From: CAKSFT01 sp045603125
GTDB taxonomy: Bacteria > Bacillota > Clostridia > UBA1381
Length of the DNA: 20,844 bases
Assembly: GCA_045603125.1 (NCBI GenBank)
Contig: JAZULN010000032.1
Location: forward strand, 1-20,844
Reading direction: 5' to 3'
Under the pieces are notes generated by a model. The model did not search any database. It had not been told where the DNA came from and worked only from the letters and a program-made list of their open reading frames with translations. Numbering within the stretch: position 1 is the stretch's first letter; each line of letters starts with the position of its first letter. Shown here piece by piece: positions 12,327 to 19,275 of this stretch. Both the position numbers and the translations under genes were made by a program.

Positions 12327-14162
12327 ATGGCAAACAAACAACTTGTTGGCGGTTATCCTGTAATCGGTATCCGTCCTACCATTGACGGTAGAAGAGGCCC
12401 TATGCAACTTCGCGAAAGCTTGGAAGAGCAAACAATGGGCTTAGCAAAGGCTGCAAAAAAACTATTGGAGGAAAATCTTTGTTACTCTGACGGTACACCT
12501 GCTAAGGTTATCATCGCAGATACTACAATAGGCCGTGTTCCTGAAGCGGCTGCTTGCGCCGAAAAGTTCAGAAAAGAAGGCGTTGACATTACATTATCTG
12601 TAACACCATGCTGGTGCTACGGTTCAGAAACAATGGATATGGACCCAATGACAATCAAGGGCGTTTGGGGCTTTAACGGAACAGAAAGACCGGGTGCTGT
12701 TTACTTGGCAGCAGTTTTAGCAGGTCACGCTCAAAAGGGTCTTCCTGCATTCGGTATCTACGGCCACGAAGTTCAAGACGTTAACGATGTAGAAAAAATC
12801 CCTGAAGACGTTCAGGAAAAGATCTTAAGATTCGGTCGCGCCGCAATCGCTGCTGCTACAATGCGTGGCAAGTCATACTTGCAAATCGGCTCACAATGTA
12901 TGGGTATTGCAGGTTCTATTATCGACCAAGACTTTATCGAAAGCTACCTTGGTATGCGTGTTGAATCTGTTGACGAGGTAGAAATCCTAAGAAGAATGGA
13001 AGAGGGCATCTACAACAAGGCAGAATACGAAAAGGCCCTCGCTTGGACAAAGGAACACTGCAAAGAAGGTCGTGACGATAACCCAGAGAGCGTTCAGTTC
13101 TTAGGTAAAGAACACCGCATCAAGTTCACACCTGAAGAAAAGGAAAAGCAGTGGGAATTCACTGTTAAAATGTACATAATCATCAAAGACCTTATTATGG
13201 GTAATGCAAATCTTCCTGACGGTTTTGATGAAGAAAAAGTTGGTCACAACGCAATCGCAGCAGGCTTCCAGGGTCAAAGACAATGGACAGACCACTGGCC
13301 AAATTGCGACTATCCTGAAGCTGTACTTAACTCATCCTTCGACTTTGAAGGTAAGAAAGAGCCAATCATCCTGGCTACCGAAAACGACGTTTTGAACGGT
13401 CTTGGTATGCTATTTATGAAACTCCTAACAAACCGTGCTCAAATCTTCGCTGACGTTAGAACTTACTGGTCACCTGAAGCAACAAAGAGAGTTACAGGCT
13501 ATGACTTAGAAGGCAAGGCAAAGGAAAACGGCGGTATTATCCACCTATTAAATTCAGGTGCTGCTTGTCTTGACGCTTGTGGCGAATGTAAGGACGCTGA
13601 CGGCAACGCTACAATGAAGCAATGGTGGGATGTAACAGACGAAGACATTAAGAAGATGACAGATGCAACAGTTTGGTGCGAAGCAGGTCAAGACAACTTC
13701 CGTGGCGGCGGTTTCTCATCACACTTTACAACAACAGCAGAAATGCCTGTTACAATGATAAGACTAAATCTCGTTAAAGGTTTAGGACCTGTACTTCAAA
13801 TTGCAGAAGGCTGGACAGTTAAACTTCCTGACGAAGTATCTGATGCTTTGATGGAAAGAACTAACCCAACATGGCCTTGTACATGGTTTGCTCCTCGTTG
13901 CGATGGCAAGGAAGGCAGCCCATTTAAGACCGCATACGATGTAATGAACAACTGGGGTGCTAACCACGGTGCTATCAGTTACGGACACATCGGTGCTGAC
14001 CTTATCACACTTTGCTCAATGCTAAGAATTCCTGTTTGTATGCACAACGTTCCTGAAGATAAAATCTTCAGACCGGCTGCATGGAATGCATTTGGTATGG
14101 ACAAGGAAGGTCAAGACTATAGAGCATGTAAGGCTTATGGCCCAATGTATAAAAAAATCTGA
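12327..14162 (+). CDS. fucI: L-fucose isomerase
   Basis: The 611-residue enzyme converts L-fucose to L-fuculose (often D-arabinose as well) in the cytoplasm, using Mn2+. It shows family sequences throughout: VIGIRPTIDGRRGPMQLRESLE near the N-terminus, TPCWCYGSETMDMD, WGFNGTERPGAVYLAA, and SYLQIGSQCMGIAGSIIDQDF. The two acidic metal ligands fit Glu352 (ILATENDVLNG) and Asp376 (FADVRTYW), keeping the 24-residue spacing known from E. coli Glu337/Asp361; a histidine in NHGAISYGHIG (547 or 554) should be the third. AGGAGG lies just before the ATG. No fuculokinase, aldolase, propanediol genes, transporter or AraC/DeoR-type regulator is adjacent, so the pathway must be completed elsewhere or the enzyme serves another aldose. 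A strong terminator follows. Confidence 0.95.
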   Translation: MANKQLVGGYPVIGIRPTIDGRRGPMQLRESLEEQTMGLAKAAKKLLEENLCYSDGTPAKVIIADTTIGRVPEAAACAEKFRKEGVDITLSVTPCWCYGSETMDMDPMTIKGVWGFNGTERPGAVYLAAVLAGHAQKGLPAFGIYGHEVQDVNDVEKIPEDVQEKILRFGRAAIAAATMRGKSYLQIGSQCMGIAGSIIDQDFIESYLGMRVESVDEVEILRRMEEGIYNKAEYEKALAWTKEHCKEGRDDNPESVQFLGKEHRIKFTPEEKEKQWEFTVKMYIIIKDLIMGNANLPDGFDEEKVGHNAIAAGFQGQRQWTDHWPNCDYPEAVLNSSFDFEGKKEPIILATENDVLNGLGMLFMKLLTNRAQIFADVRTYWSPEATKRVTGYDLEGKAKENGGIIHLLNSGAACLDACGECKDADGNATMKQWWDVTDEDIKKMTDATVWCEAGQDNFRGGGFSSHFTTTAEMPVTMIRLNLVKGLGPVLQIAEGWTVKLPDEVSDALMERTNPTWPCTWFAPRCDGKEGSPFKTAYDVMNNWGANHGAISYGHIGADLITLCSMLRIPVCMHNVPEDKIFRPAAWNAFGMDKEGQDYRACKAYGPMYKKI

Positions 14163-14180
14163 TAAAATTATACATTATAA

Positions 14181-14211
14181 AACGGTTTACCTTTTAGGTA
14201 AACCGTTTTTT
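14181..14211 (+). terminator. Strong rho-independent terminator after fucI
   Basis: AACGGTTTACCT (14181-14192) and AGGTAAACCGTT (14196-14207) form a perfect 12-bp stem with a TTT loop and a T6 run (14206-14211). The stem sequence is close to that of the tuf terminator at 19485-19518. Confidence 0.93.
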
Positions 14212-14286
14212 ACGCCCTTACCGAAATCTTTGATTTAACAATAACCGAAAAATCGGAACTGATAAATCCCTTCCCTACAATTTATC
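14200..14286 (+). repeat. Intergenic repeat segment related to the 19276-19498 region
   Basis: Starting in the fucI terminator, AAACCGT6ACGCCC (14200-14217) and the following hairpin AAATC-TTT-GATTT (14224-14236) match, with small changes, the minus strand of 19498-19457 next to tuf. Two more small hairpins follow: CCGA/TCGG (14245-14256) and GATAAAT/ATTTATC (14261-14286, with CCCTTCCCTACA between). No open frame or RNA family is recognisable here. Confidence 0.6.
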
Positions 14287-14308
14287 TCTGTATATCAAGA
14301 TTTCACAC

Positions 14309-14345
14309 AAAAAAGGGAAATATCTTTTATAGATATTTCCCTTTT
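14309..14345 (-). terminator. Terminator of threonine synthase gene
   Basis: AAAAGGGAAATATCT (14311-14325) and AGATATTTCCCTTTT (14331-14345) make a perfect 15-bp stem around TTTAT. The run of six A (14309-14314) gives the U-tract for minus-strand transcripts. It lies 40 bp downstream of the thrC stop. Confidence 0.88.
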
Positions 14346-14384
14346 ATTGATTTTCCGTTCTGGACAATTTTTACATTTCCCAAA

Positions 14385-15884
14385 TTACATATTCAAGAAT
14401 TCATTAACTACATTTGGCATTTCTTCTTTTTCGCAAACCAAGTCGAAAAGTCTTGTTTTATTCTTTAGTTCACCCAAAGACTTTGGTATTGTCATACCGC
14501 TTCTTTGTGATAGTTCATCTAAAAGTTCAAACTCGTCTTTTCCAACAATCGCCTGGTTTCCGCCAAGAGCCGCCAAAACGCTTTGGTTAAACTTAAACGG
14601 ACTTGCAGTTGATGCAATCACGGTCTTTGTCTTATCACCCGTTTCTTCAACATAGTTATCATAAACGGCTTTTCCAACAGCAGTGTGTGTATCGATTGTA
14701 TAATCGTAATCCTTCATGCATCTTGAGATTGTATCCATAGTCTTTTGGTCATCAGAGCAACCTGCCCAGAATAATTCCTTGATTTTCGTCTTAATCTCAG
14801 CCGATACCTCATATTTACCGCTTACATTTAACTCATTCATCCATGATGCGATAAGTTTATCGTCTCTATCCGATAAATCATAGAGGAATCTTTCAAGGTT
14901 ACTTGAAATCAAGATATCCATAGACGGAGAGATTGTTGTATGGAATTGTCTGTTCTTATCATACACACCCTCTGTGAGGAAATCTGTTAAGACATTATTG
15001 ATATTTGATGCACAGATGAACTTATTTACAGGCAGTCCCATTTTATAAGCATAGTAGCCGGCTAAAATGTTACCAAAGTTACCTGTTGGAACAACGATAT
15101 TTATCTTGTCTCCAAGCTCAATCTCGCCCCCTGCCAAAAGGTCAGCGTAAGCCGAGAAATAATAAACAATCTGTGGAACAAGTCGACCCCAGTTGATGGA
15201 GTTTGCACTTGATAACTTAAATCCGTTATTTTTAAGAATCTTATTAAATTCATCGTCGGTGAAAATCTTCTTAACGCCGCTTTGAGCGTCGTCAAAGTTT
15301 CCGTTTACCGCAGCAACTCCAACGTTGTCGCCTTCCTGGGTGACCATCTGAAGCTTCTGGATTTCACTAACGCCGTTATTCGGGTAAAAGACAATAATTC
15401 TTGTGCCTTTTACGTCTTTAAATCCCTCTAATGCGGCTTTTCCCGTATCACCTGATGTTGCAACAAGTATTACAACTTCGTCGCTCTCGTTTGTCTTCTT
15501 CATTGATGTTGTCAATAGATAAGGCAAAATCTGAAGAGCCATGTCCTTGAATGCACAGGTCGGGCCGTGCCACAATTCGAGAAAATAAGTACTGTCATTT
15601 AATTTATAAACCGGTGCAATGTTCTCGGTTTCAAATTTTTTTTTGGTATAGGCATTTTCAATGCAATAGTTTAGTTCTTCGTCGGTAAAATCGCATAAGA
15701 ACTTCTTTAACACTCTATACGCTCTCTCTCTGTAGTTTAAATCGGCTAACGCCCCTATTTCATCTATGGTAACCGAAGGAAGAGTTTCGGGCACAAACAG
15801 CCCGCCTTCTTCTGATAACCCCTTTTTTATAGCCTCCGCCGAACTAACGCTCAGTGCTTTATTTCGTGTGCTTTGGTACTGCAT
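14385..15884 (-). CDS. thrC: Threonine synthase
   Basis: The 499-residue PLP enzyme converts O-phospho-L-homoserine to L-threonine. It belongs to the longer E. coli/yeast-like class, with the N-terminal domain MQYQSTRNKALSVSSAEAIKKGLSEEGGLFVPE. The Schiff-base lysine is Lys113 in WHGPTCAFKDMALQ; VATSGDTGKAALEGF is the phosphate-binding loop and VPTGNFGNILAGYYA the second PLP phosphate site. It lies 22 bp downstream of the small P-loop gene, with GAAAGGATG before its ATG, so the two are probably cotranscribed. Homoserine dehydrogenase and kinase genes, the usual partners, are not in view. A strong terminator ends the unit. Confidence 0.96.
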   Translation of the reverse strand: MQYQSTRNKALSVSSAEAIKKGLSEEGGLFVPETLPSVTIDEIGALADLNYRERAYRVLKKFLCDFTDEELNYCIENAYTKKKFETENIAPVYKLNDSTYFLELWHGPTCAFKDMALQILPYLLTTSMKKTNESDEVVILVATSGDTGKAALEGFKDVKGTRIIVFYPNNGVSEIQKLQMVTQEGDNVGVAAVNGNFDDAQSGVKKIFTDDEFNKILKNNGFKLSSANSINWGRLVPQIVYYFSAYADLLAGGEIELGDKINIVVPTGNFGNILAGYYAYKMGLPVNKFICASNINNVLTDFLTEGVYDKNRQFHTTISPSMDILISSNLERFLYDLSDRDDKLIASWMNELNVSGKYEVSAEIKTKIKELFWAGCSDDQKTMDTISRCMKDYDYTIDTHTAVGKAVYDNYVEETGDKTKTVIASTASPFKFNQSVLAALGGNQAIVGKDEFELLDELSQRSGMTIPKSLGELKNKTRLFDLVCEKEEMPNVVNEFLNM

Positions 15885-15906
15885 TAAAATGTCATCCTTT
15901 CAAAAA

Positions 15907-16317
15907 TTAGATATATTTCTTAGCATATTCAGGCACGTCTGCTGCATCCATGCTAATTGAAAGCATAAAGTTTATGTTAAACTTTTCGCCTGCTTTATCA
16001 AGCTCTCCTAAGAACTTTTCAAAACCGTCCTGGTTGTTATTTACAATCTTTAGAGTTCCGTCAACAAAGATATCTGTGATATCAAAGTTACCGCTTACTA
16101 TACCGAAAATAAATCCGATAAATTCGTCCCATGTGTCGATAGCAAATTCAGAAGTGTCTGCCATTCTTACGCTTGACTTTATATCATACATATTCTTGCT
16201 AGTGTCGTTGCTTATAAATACAACGTTACCGTTAGCAGATGCTGCACATTCATTTACCTTTTCCAACAATACTTTTGTTTTACCGGTTCCCTTTTTTCCA
16301 ACCAATAATTTAATCAT
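15907..16317 (-). CDS. Small P-loop NTPase-like protein of unknown function
   Basis: The 136-residue protein opens directly with a Walker A motif, GKKGTGKT (residues 7-14), followed by an alternating beta/alpha pattern: NVVFISNDTS (31-40), a Walker B-like hydrophobic strand DIFVDG (82-87) in which the usual catalytic Glu after Asp is Gly, and a final strand INFMLSISMD (115-124). The size is that of a minimal RecA/ASCE or kinase-like core without effector domains. I do not recognise a characterised relative; similar short proteins in Clostridia are usually left as hypothetical or 'ATP-binding'. A very strong GAGGAGG precedes the ATG. It sits between pgi (50 bp upstream) and thrC (22 bp downstream), all on one strand, but this suggests no clear role. 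The missing Glu suggests nucleotide binding with little hydrolysis; that is inference. Confidence 0.8.
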   Translation of the reverse strand: MIKLLVGKKGTGKTKVLLEKVNECAASANGNVVFISNDTSKNMYDIKSSVRMADTSEFAIDTWDEFIGFIFGIVSGNFDITDIFVDGTLKIVNNNQDGFEKFLGELDKAGEKFNINFMLSISMDAADVPEYAKKYI

Positions 16318-16349
16318 AGTAGTGTCCTCCTCAAAATTTTATTTATTTT

Positions 16350-16369
16350 AAAAGCGAATTTTCGCTTTT
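16350..16369 (-). terminator. Weak hairpin between pgi and the P-loop gene
   Basis: AAAAGCGAA (16350-16358) and TTCGCTTTT (16361-16369) are perfect inverted repeats with a two-base loop, overlapping the pgi stop. On the minus strand it is followed by AAAATAAATAAAA rather than a U-tract, so termination is probably partial and pgi, the P-loop gene and thrC may share a transcript. Confidence 0.4.
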
Positions 16370-17720
16370 ATTTTCCAAGTCTTTTTTCTAATTTTTCCTT
16401 TTCGGCCTCATATCCGGGCTTACCTAAGAGTGCAAACATATTCTTCTTATATGCCTCAACTCCCGGCTGGTCAAATGGGTTTACACCCAATAGATACCCC
16501 GAAATTCCGCATGCCTTTTCAAAGAAGTAAACCAGCTTTCCGTAGTAATATTCCGAAAGCTCCGGAACTTCAACTAAAAGATTAGGCACTCCACCGTCGG
16601 TGTGGGCAAGCAAAGTTCCTTCTGCCGCCTTTTGATTTACGAAATCAATACTCTTACCGGCTAAGAAATTCAACCCATCAATGTTATCCTCGGTTGCCTC
16701 AACTATAATATTCTTCCTTGGGCTCTTAACCGAAATCCCGGTTTCAAAAATCATTCTCATTCCGTCCTGGATATACTGACCCATCGAGTGAAGGTCGGTA
16801 GAAAAATCTGCCGCTGCCGGGAATATTCCCTTTTGGTCCTTGCCTTCGCTCTCACCATATAGCTGCTTCCACCATTCACTAAAATAGTGAAGCGACGGTT
16901 CGAAGTTTATCATCATTTCGATATTCTTACCCTTTTTAAGAAGTATCTGTCTTGCAACTGCGTACTGATAGCACGGATTTTCTGAAAGGTTAGGGTTTGA
17001 ATACTCAACCATGGCGTCTTTTGCGCCTTCCATGATTTTATCAATGTCAATGCCAGCAGCTGCAATCGGAAGTAATCCTACTGCGGTCAAAACTGAGAAT
17101 CTACCGCCAACATCGTCGGGGATTACAAAAGTTTCATAGCCCTCTGCGTCTGCCAGGTTTTTAAGTGCTCCTCTTGCCTTATCTGTTGTGGCATAGATTC
17201 TTTTTCTTGCTTCTTCTTTTCCGTATTTTTTCTCTAAAAGGTCTTTAAAGATTCTAAATGCAATAGCAGGCTCTGTGGTTGTACCCGACTTTGATATGAT
17301 ATTTACCGAAATATCCTTACCCTCTACCGCCTCTAAAAGTTCTGCCATATATGTCGAACTAATGCTATTTCCGGCATATAGGATTTGCGGTGCCTTTCTA
17401 TCCTTCTTATCCAGGATATTGTAAAAAGAGTGTGACAGCATCTCAATCGCCGAACGAGCACCAAGATATGACCCGCCGATACCAATCACAACTAAAACAT
17501 CAGAATCAGAGCGGATTTTTTCCGCCGCCTTCTTTATCCTTAAAAATTCATCTTTATCGTAATTCTGGGGAAGGTCAACCCAGCCCAAAAAGTCGTTTCC
17601 AAGTCCTGTTTTTTCATGGATTTTCTTGTGAGCTTCCTTAACATAGTCGCTCATTGCCAAGAACTCGTGTTCAGATAGAAAATCTTTTGCTTTTTCGTAG
17701 TTAAATGTCAATTTACTCAT
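16368..17720 (-). CDS. pgi: Glucose-6-phosphate isomerase
   Basis: The 450-residue enzyme interconverts glucose-6-phosphate and fructose-6-phosphate. Its length is that of the compact Gram-positive form. The SIS-type phosphate-binding region VVIGIGGSYLGARSAIEML spans 77-95, ISKSGTTTEPAIAFR spans 142-156 and the DDVGGRFSVLTAVG signature lies near 202-215. Catalytic residues fit Glu290 (QLYGESEGK), His311 (STDLHSMGQ) and Lys425 (EAYKKNMF), the same numbers I recall for the Geobacillus stearothermophilus enzyme. GGAGAGG is just upstream of the ATG, and a promoter with 17-bp spacing precedes it. It could be the first gene of a pgi/P-loop/thrC transcript. Confidence 0.97.
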   Translation of the reverse strand: MSKLTFNYEKAKDFLSEHEFLAMSDYVKEAHKKIHEKTGLGNDFLGWVDLPQNYDKDEFLRIKKAAEKIRSDSDVLVVIGIGGSYLGARSAIEMLSHSFYNILDKKDRKAPQILYAGNSISSTYMAELLEAVEGKDISVNIISKSGTTTEPAIAFRIFKDLLEKKYGKEEARKRIYATTDKARGALKNLADAEGYETFVIPDDVGGRFSVLTAVGLLPIAAAGIDIDKIMEGAKDAMVEYSNPNLSENPCYQYAVARQILLKKGKNIEMMINFEPSLHYFSEWWKQLYGESEGKDQKGIFPAAADFSTDLHSMGQYIQDGMRMIFETGISVKSPRKNIIVEATEDNIDGLNFLAGKSIDFVNQKAAEGTLLAHTDGGVPNLLVEVPELSEYYYGKLVYFFEKACGISGYLLGVNPFDQPGVEAYKKNMFALLGKPGYEAEKEKLEKRLGK

Positions 17721-17759
17721 TTTCCCTCTCCATTCTAAAATCCATATCTTATTACTTCT

Positions 17760-17788
17760 ATTTTAATACATTTTCACATATAAATCAA
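17760..17788 (-). promoter_or_regulatory. Promoter of pgi
   Basis: On the minus strand TTGATT (17783-17788), a 17-bp spacer and TAAAAT (17760-17765). The predicted start is about 7 bp further, leaving a leader of roughly 33 nt before the pgi ATG. Confidence 0.65.
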
Positions 17789-17847
17789 GCATTATTTTTG
17801 ATTTATGGTATTTATTTAAAAATTATCCAAATTTTTTTAAATTTCTA

Positions 17848-17876
17848 TTTTAATTATCACGTTTTTATGATATACT
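17848..17876 (+). promoter_or_regulatory. Extended -10 promoter of smpB
   Basis: TATACT (17871-17876) preceded by TGA is an extended -10. The -35 region 17 bp upstream (TTTTAA, 17848-17853) is weak, which the extended element can offset. The start should be near 17883, about 30 nt before the smpB ATG. Confidence 0.55.
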
Positions 17877-17912
17877 CATATAAGATTATGTTTTACAGGA
17901 TGGGTGATATTT

Positions 17913-18380
17913 ATGCCGGAAGAAAATATAAAAATAATATCGCAAAACAAAAAAGCACGTCACGACTATTTTATAATAGAAACAATCGAGGCAGGAATTG
18001 AACTTTTCGGCACTGAGGTAAAGTCGGTACGCCAGGGTAAAGTCAACTTAACCGATGCCTTTGCCACCATAAATAACGGCGAGGTTTTTATAAAGCATAT
18101 GAATATAAGTCCATATGAGCAGGGAAATATCTTTAACCGAGACCCACTTCGTGACCGAAAGCTTCTTCTTCATAAAAAGCAGATTTTAAAGCTAATCGGT
18201 CAGATTAAGCAAGATGGATTCTCTATAGTCCCCTTATCGGTTTATTTAAAAGGGTCTTTGGTGAAGGTGTCTTTGGCAGTTGTAAAGGGCAAAAAACTCT
18301 ACGATAAGCGAGAGGATATTGCAAAAAAAGACTCCGCCCGGAGAATGGACAGAGCCTTTAAGGAACACAATAACAGGTGA
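17913..18380 (+). CDS. smpB: SsrA-binding protein SmpB
   Basis: This 155-residue tmRNA partner is essential for trans-translation, rescuing stalled ribosomes and tagging incomplete proteins. Conserved features are NKKARHDYFIIETIEAGIELFGTEVKSVRQGKVNLTDAF near the start, the central RDRKLLLHK, and the basic C-terminal tail YDKREDIAKKDSARRMDRAFK that enters the ribosomal mRNA channel. I chose ATG at 17913, since GGGTGA (17902-17907) lies 5 nt before it; an in-frame GTG at 17904 would be only 3 nt after CAGGA and is less likely. SmpB genes are often followed by ssrA in Firmicutes, but here only a short hairpin and the next gene follow. No rnr or ratA-like neighbour is present. Confidence 0.95.
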   Translation: MPEENIKIISQNKKARHDYFIIETIEAGIELFGTEVKSVRQGKVNLTDAFATINNGEVFIKHMNISPYEQGNIFNRDPLRDRKLLLHKKQILKLIGQIKQDGFSIVPLSVYLKGSLVKVSLAVVKGKKLYDKREDIAKKDSARRMDRAFKEHNNR

Positions 18381-18385
18381 TTCAG

Positions 18386-18414
18386 ACCGTGGCGACAGTC
18401 ACGGTGTTTGTTTT
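18386..18414 (+). terminator. Probable terminator after smpB
   Basis: ACCGTG (18386-18391) and CACGGT (18400-18405) pair around an 8-base loop, followed by the T-rich GTTTGTTTT. The stem is short, so termination may be incomplete, but the next gene has its own strong promoter 15 bp later. Confidence 0.55.
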
Positions 18415-18419
18415 CTGTG

Positions 18420-18448
18420 TTGACATTATTGGAAATATGTGATATTAT
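18420..18448 (+). promoter_or_regulatory. Near-consensus promoter for the second stalk gene
   Basis: A perfect TTGACA (18420-18425), a 17-bp spacer and TATTAT (18443-18448) with an extended TGA. Transcription should start near 18455, which rules out the ATG at 18460 as a normal start and supports ATG at 18478 with AAAGAAGG (18463-18470) 7 nt before it. Confidence 0.75.
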
Positions 18449-18477
18449 GAAGAAAAACTATGAAAGAAGGCATAAAA

Positions 18478-19206
18478 ATGTTTAAAAAGGAAAATGTAAA
18501 AGGTTTTATTGCCGGAGTATGTGTAACCGCAGTTGTAAGCGGAGCGCTTGCAGTATTTGCATCACAGCCAACCAACATTACAGCGTCTATGGGCGGAATT
18601 AAATGCTTCTGGGACGGCGTGGAAATGGATATGAGAGATGCTAAAGGAACTGTAGTTGAGCCGATTCGTTTAAAGGGCACAACCTATGTACCGATTCGTG
18701 CTATAGGCGTTCAAATGGGAAAAACCGTTGATTGGGACCCAAAAACCGAAGAAGTTTACATAGGAACAAAACCGGTTGCCGAAACATTGTCGTTAATGGA
18801 TATGGATAAGAAGAAAACTAACAATAGAGGTATTGCATCATCGTCTACTCCTGGAACTTTTACATTAAAAACCGACGAATATAGTTACAACAACTATCTT
18901 CGTATAGATGGATGGGGAGAAACCATATATGCTTTAGACGGTCAGTTCAGTAAATTAGAGGCTAAGGCAGTTATTCCTTACACGGCCGTTGGTTCAAATG
19001 GCTCCGGTTATATTGAATTTTATGGCATATCTGACTCAGGTGCAGACGAGGTGTTGCTCGAAAGAATAGATTTAAAGCAAACAGAAGATATTAAAGATAT
19101 TTCTATCAATCTCGCCGGTGAAGAAAACTTGAAAATTAGAATGAATAGCAGTGCCGACAAATATATGTATCTATATAATGTAAACTTTGTCGGTGCAGGA
19201 TATTGA
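18478..19206 (+). CDS. Surface protein with half stalk domain and NPCBM-like C-terminal domain
   Basis: The protein has 242 residues from the ATG at 18478, chosen from promoter and ribosome-binding-site positions over the ATG at 18460. One N-terminal hydrophobic segment (GFIAGVCVTAVVSGALAVFA, 9-28) is a signal peptide or membrane anchor. Residues of about 35-97 form a single copper-amine-oxidase-N-like unit, with TTYVPIRAIGVQMGKTVDWDPKTEEVYIG at its end. After a Ser/Asn-rich linker, residues 127-242 resemble an NPCBM/NEW2-type carbohydrate-binding sandwich: TLKTDEYSYNNYLRIDGWGE, then FSKLEAKAVIPYTAVGSNGSGYIEFYGI and the strand pair ISINLAGEENLKIRMNS. In known proteins this domain often accompanies glycosidases and stalk modules. 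No catalytic domain is present, so it probably binds wall or external glycans. It stands alone between its own promoter and a strong terminator. Confidence 0.8.
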   Translation: MFKKENVKGFIAGVCVTAVVSGALAVFASQPTNITASMGGIKCFWDGVEMDMRDAKGTVVEPIRLKGTTYVPIRAIGVQMGKTVDWDPKTEEVYIGTKPVAETLSLMDMDKKKTNNRGIASSSTPGTFTLKTDEYSYNNYLRIDGWGETIYALDGQFSKLEAKAVIPYTAVGSNGSGYIEFYGISDSGADEVLLERIDLKQTEDIKDISINLAGEENLKIRMNSSADKYMYLYNVNFVGAGY

Positions 19207-19222
19207 TAAACTAAACGATACT

Positions 19223-19255
19223 AAACAATCCCCCTAATGGGGGATTGTTTTTTTT
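19223..19255 (+). terminator. Strong terminator after the second stalk gene
   Basis: AAACAATCCCCC (19223-19234) and GGGGGATTGTTT (19239-19250) form a perfect 12-bp stem around TAAT, ending in T8 (19248-19255). Confidence 0.93.
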
Positions 19256-19275
19256 ATAACCAACCCTTTGTAGAG

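Noticed and set aside
15950..16351. A 133-codon open frame on the plus strand opposite the P-loop gene
   Set aside because: It is antisense to a gene with a clear Walker A and a strong ribosome-binding site, and its translation is a Ser/Phe-rich shadow without motifs.
18381..18459. A tmRNA (ssrA) gene, often found after smpB
   Set aside because: Only about 80 bp separate smpB from the next gene. They contain a short terminator and a promoter, with no tRNA-like ends or tag-reading frame.
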